Origin: Vibrio zhugei
GTDB lineage: Bacteria; Pseudomonadota; Gammaproteobacteria; Enterobacterales; Vibrionaceae
Length of the DNA: 64,000 nucleotides
NCBI RefSeq assembly: GCF_003716875.1
Contig: NZ_CP033077.1
Coordinates: 372,001 to 436,000 of the forward strand
Direction of reading: 5' to 3'
Shown here piece by piece: positions 63,851 through 64,000 of the stretch. Position 1 is the stretch's first letter. The number at the start of each line of letters is the position of its first letter. The notes beneath the pieces are model-generated. The model saw only the letters and a program-made list of their open reading frames with translations, searched no databases and was not told where the DNA came from. The position numbers and the translations under genes were made by a program.

Positions 63851-64000
63851 GACGTTGCCCTCGTAGAATCATAACCACAAACACGACACCACCTAAGATA
63901 CTGATGATCATTGAAACTGGCATTTCGTACGGAAAAATAATCAGCCGACCAACGACATCGCACAATAGCACCATCAACGCGCCCCACAAGGCCGTGATTG
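63840..64000 (-). CDS. Iron-siderophore ABC transporter permease (VctD type), C-terminal end
   Basis: Partial. The visible 53 codons end ...G-G-V-V-F-V-V-M-I-L-R-G-Q-R-R-A-G before TAA. They include the conserved C-terminal stretch F-P-Y-E-M-P-V-S-M-I-I-S-I-L-G-G of FecCD permeases. The gene begins beyond the window on the minus strand. A periplasmic siderophore-binding protein gene and a Fur box are expected further upstream. Confidence 0.85.
   Translation of the reverse strand, partial: ITALWGALMVLLCDVVGRLIIFPYEMPVSMIISILGGVVFVVMILRGQRRAG

Noticed and set aside
1..64000. tRNA, rRNA, CRISPR or phage genes
   Set aside because: I looked for cloverleaf-like or repeat-spacer patterns and phage structural genes and saw none.

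Overview
The window reads as a chromosomal segment of a marine gammaproteobacterium of the Vibrionaceae (Vibrio or a close genus). The basis is gene content: a LamB/MalM pair, an AcnA-type aconitase, several large methyl-accepting chemotaxis proteins, a Vct-like catecholate siderophore ABC transporter, a TM2 protein, a RhlE helicase and a dense mix of nutrient transporters. Base composition is moderate throughout. I saw no rRNA, tRNA or CRISPR array. Genes are dense, on both strands, mostly in short operons closed by clear rho-independent terminators.

Layout. 1-10 kb: end of an alanine/Na+ symporter, a TldD-TldE protease pair, an NhaC antiporter, a phosphatase, a zinc alcohol dehydrogenase, a MAPEG protein, a GNAT acetyltransferase, and a COG0523 metallochaperone GTPase behind a Zur-like box. 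10-19 kb: a Tat-exported PhoD phosphatase behind a three-repeat Pho box, a five-gene peptide-type ABC importer with overlapping genes, and a DHA2 drug exporter. 19-26 kb: an IS3-family element followed by a 5'-truncated GH31 glycosidase and two coupled uronate genes (fructuronate reductase family and uxaC). 26-34 kb: an ACT protein, a MerR regulator with its oxidoreductase target, acnA, and lamB-malM. 34-42 kb: an orphan yidD operon, a tricorn-like protease, a patatin gene broken by one TGA, and a split YeeE/YedE sulfur transporter. 42-51 kb: a DKNYY-repeat protein, a 2-ketoacid reductase, a chemoreceptor, a CueR-type promoter driving a 35-residue Cys-Cys membrane protein, a lipoprotein esterase, an SDR, a GST and a DMT exporter. 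51-60.6 kb: a TM2 protein, a complete IS10-like element with exact 9-bp target duplications, rhlE, an MBL hydrolase, a second chemoreceptor, a DNA glycosylase and an IS30 element. 60.6-64 kb: a solitary ackA and three genes of a siderophore ABC importer that runs off the window.

How the parts work together. Much of the window is about sensing and meeting nutrient or metal stress. Candidate Zur, PhoB, CueR/MerR, ArsR, CRP and LacI-type sites lie directly upstream of genes whose functions suit them. Three insertion sequences of three families (IS3, IS4/IS10, IS30) lie within about 41 kb. One is associated with a lost gene start. Together with the nonsense-broken patatin gene, they indicate ongoing gene decay.

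The most novel item I found is the tiny CueR-promoter gene at 47.0-47.2 kb. Others worth follow-up are the orphan YidD operon, the GH31-uronate operon and the adjacent TldD/TldE pair. All functional calls come from reading motifs and remembered families, not from searches.
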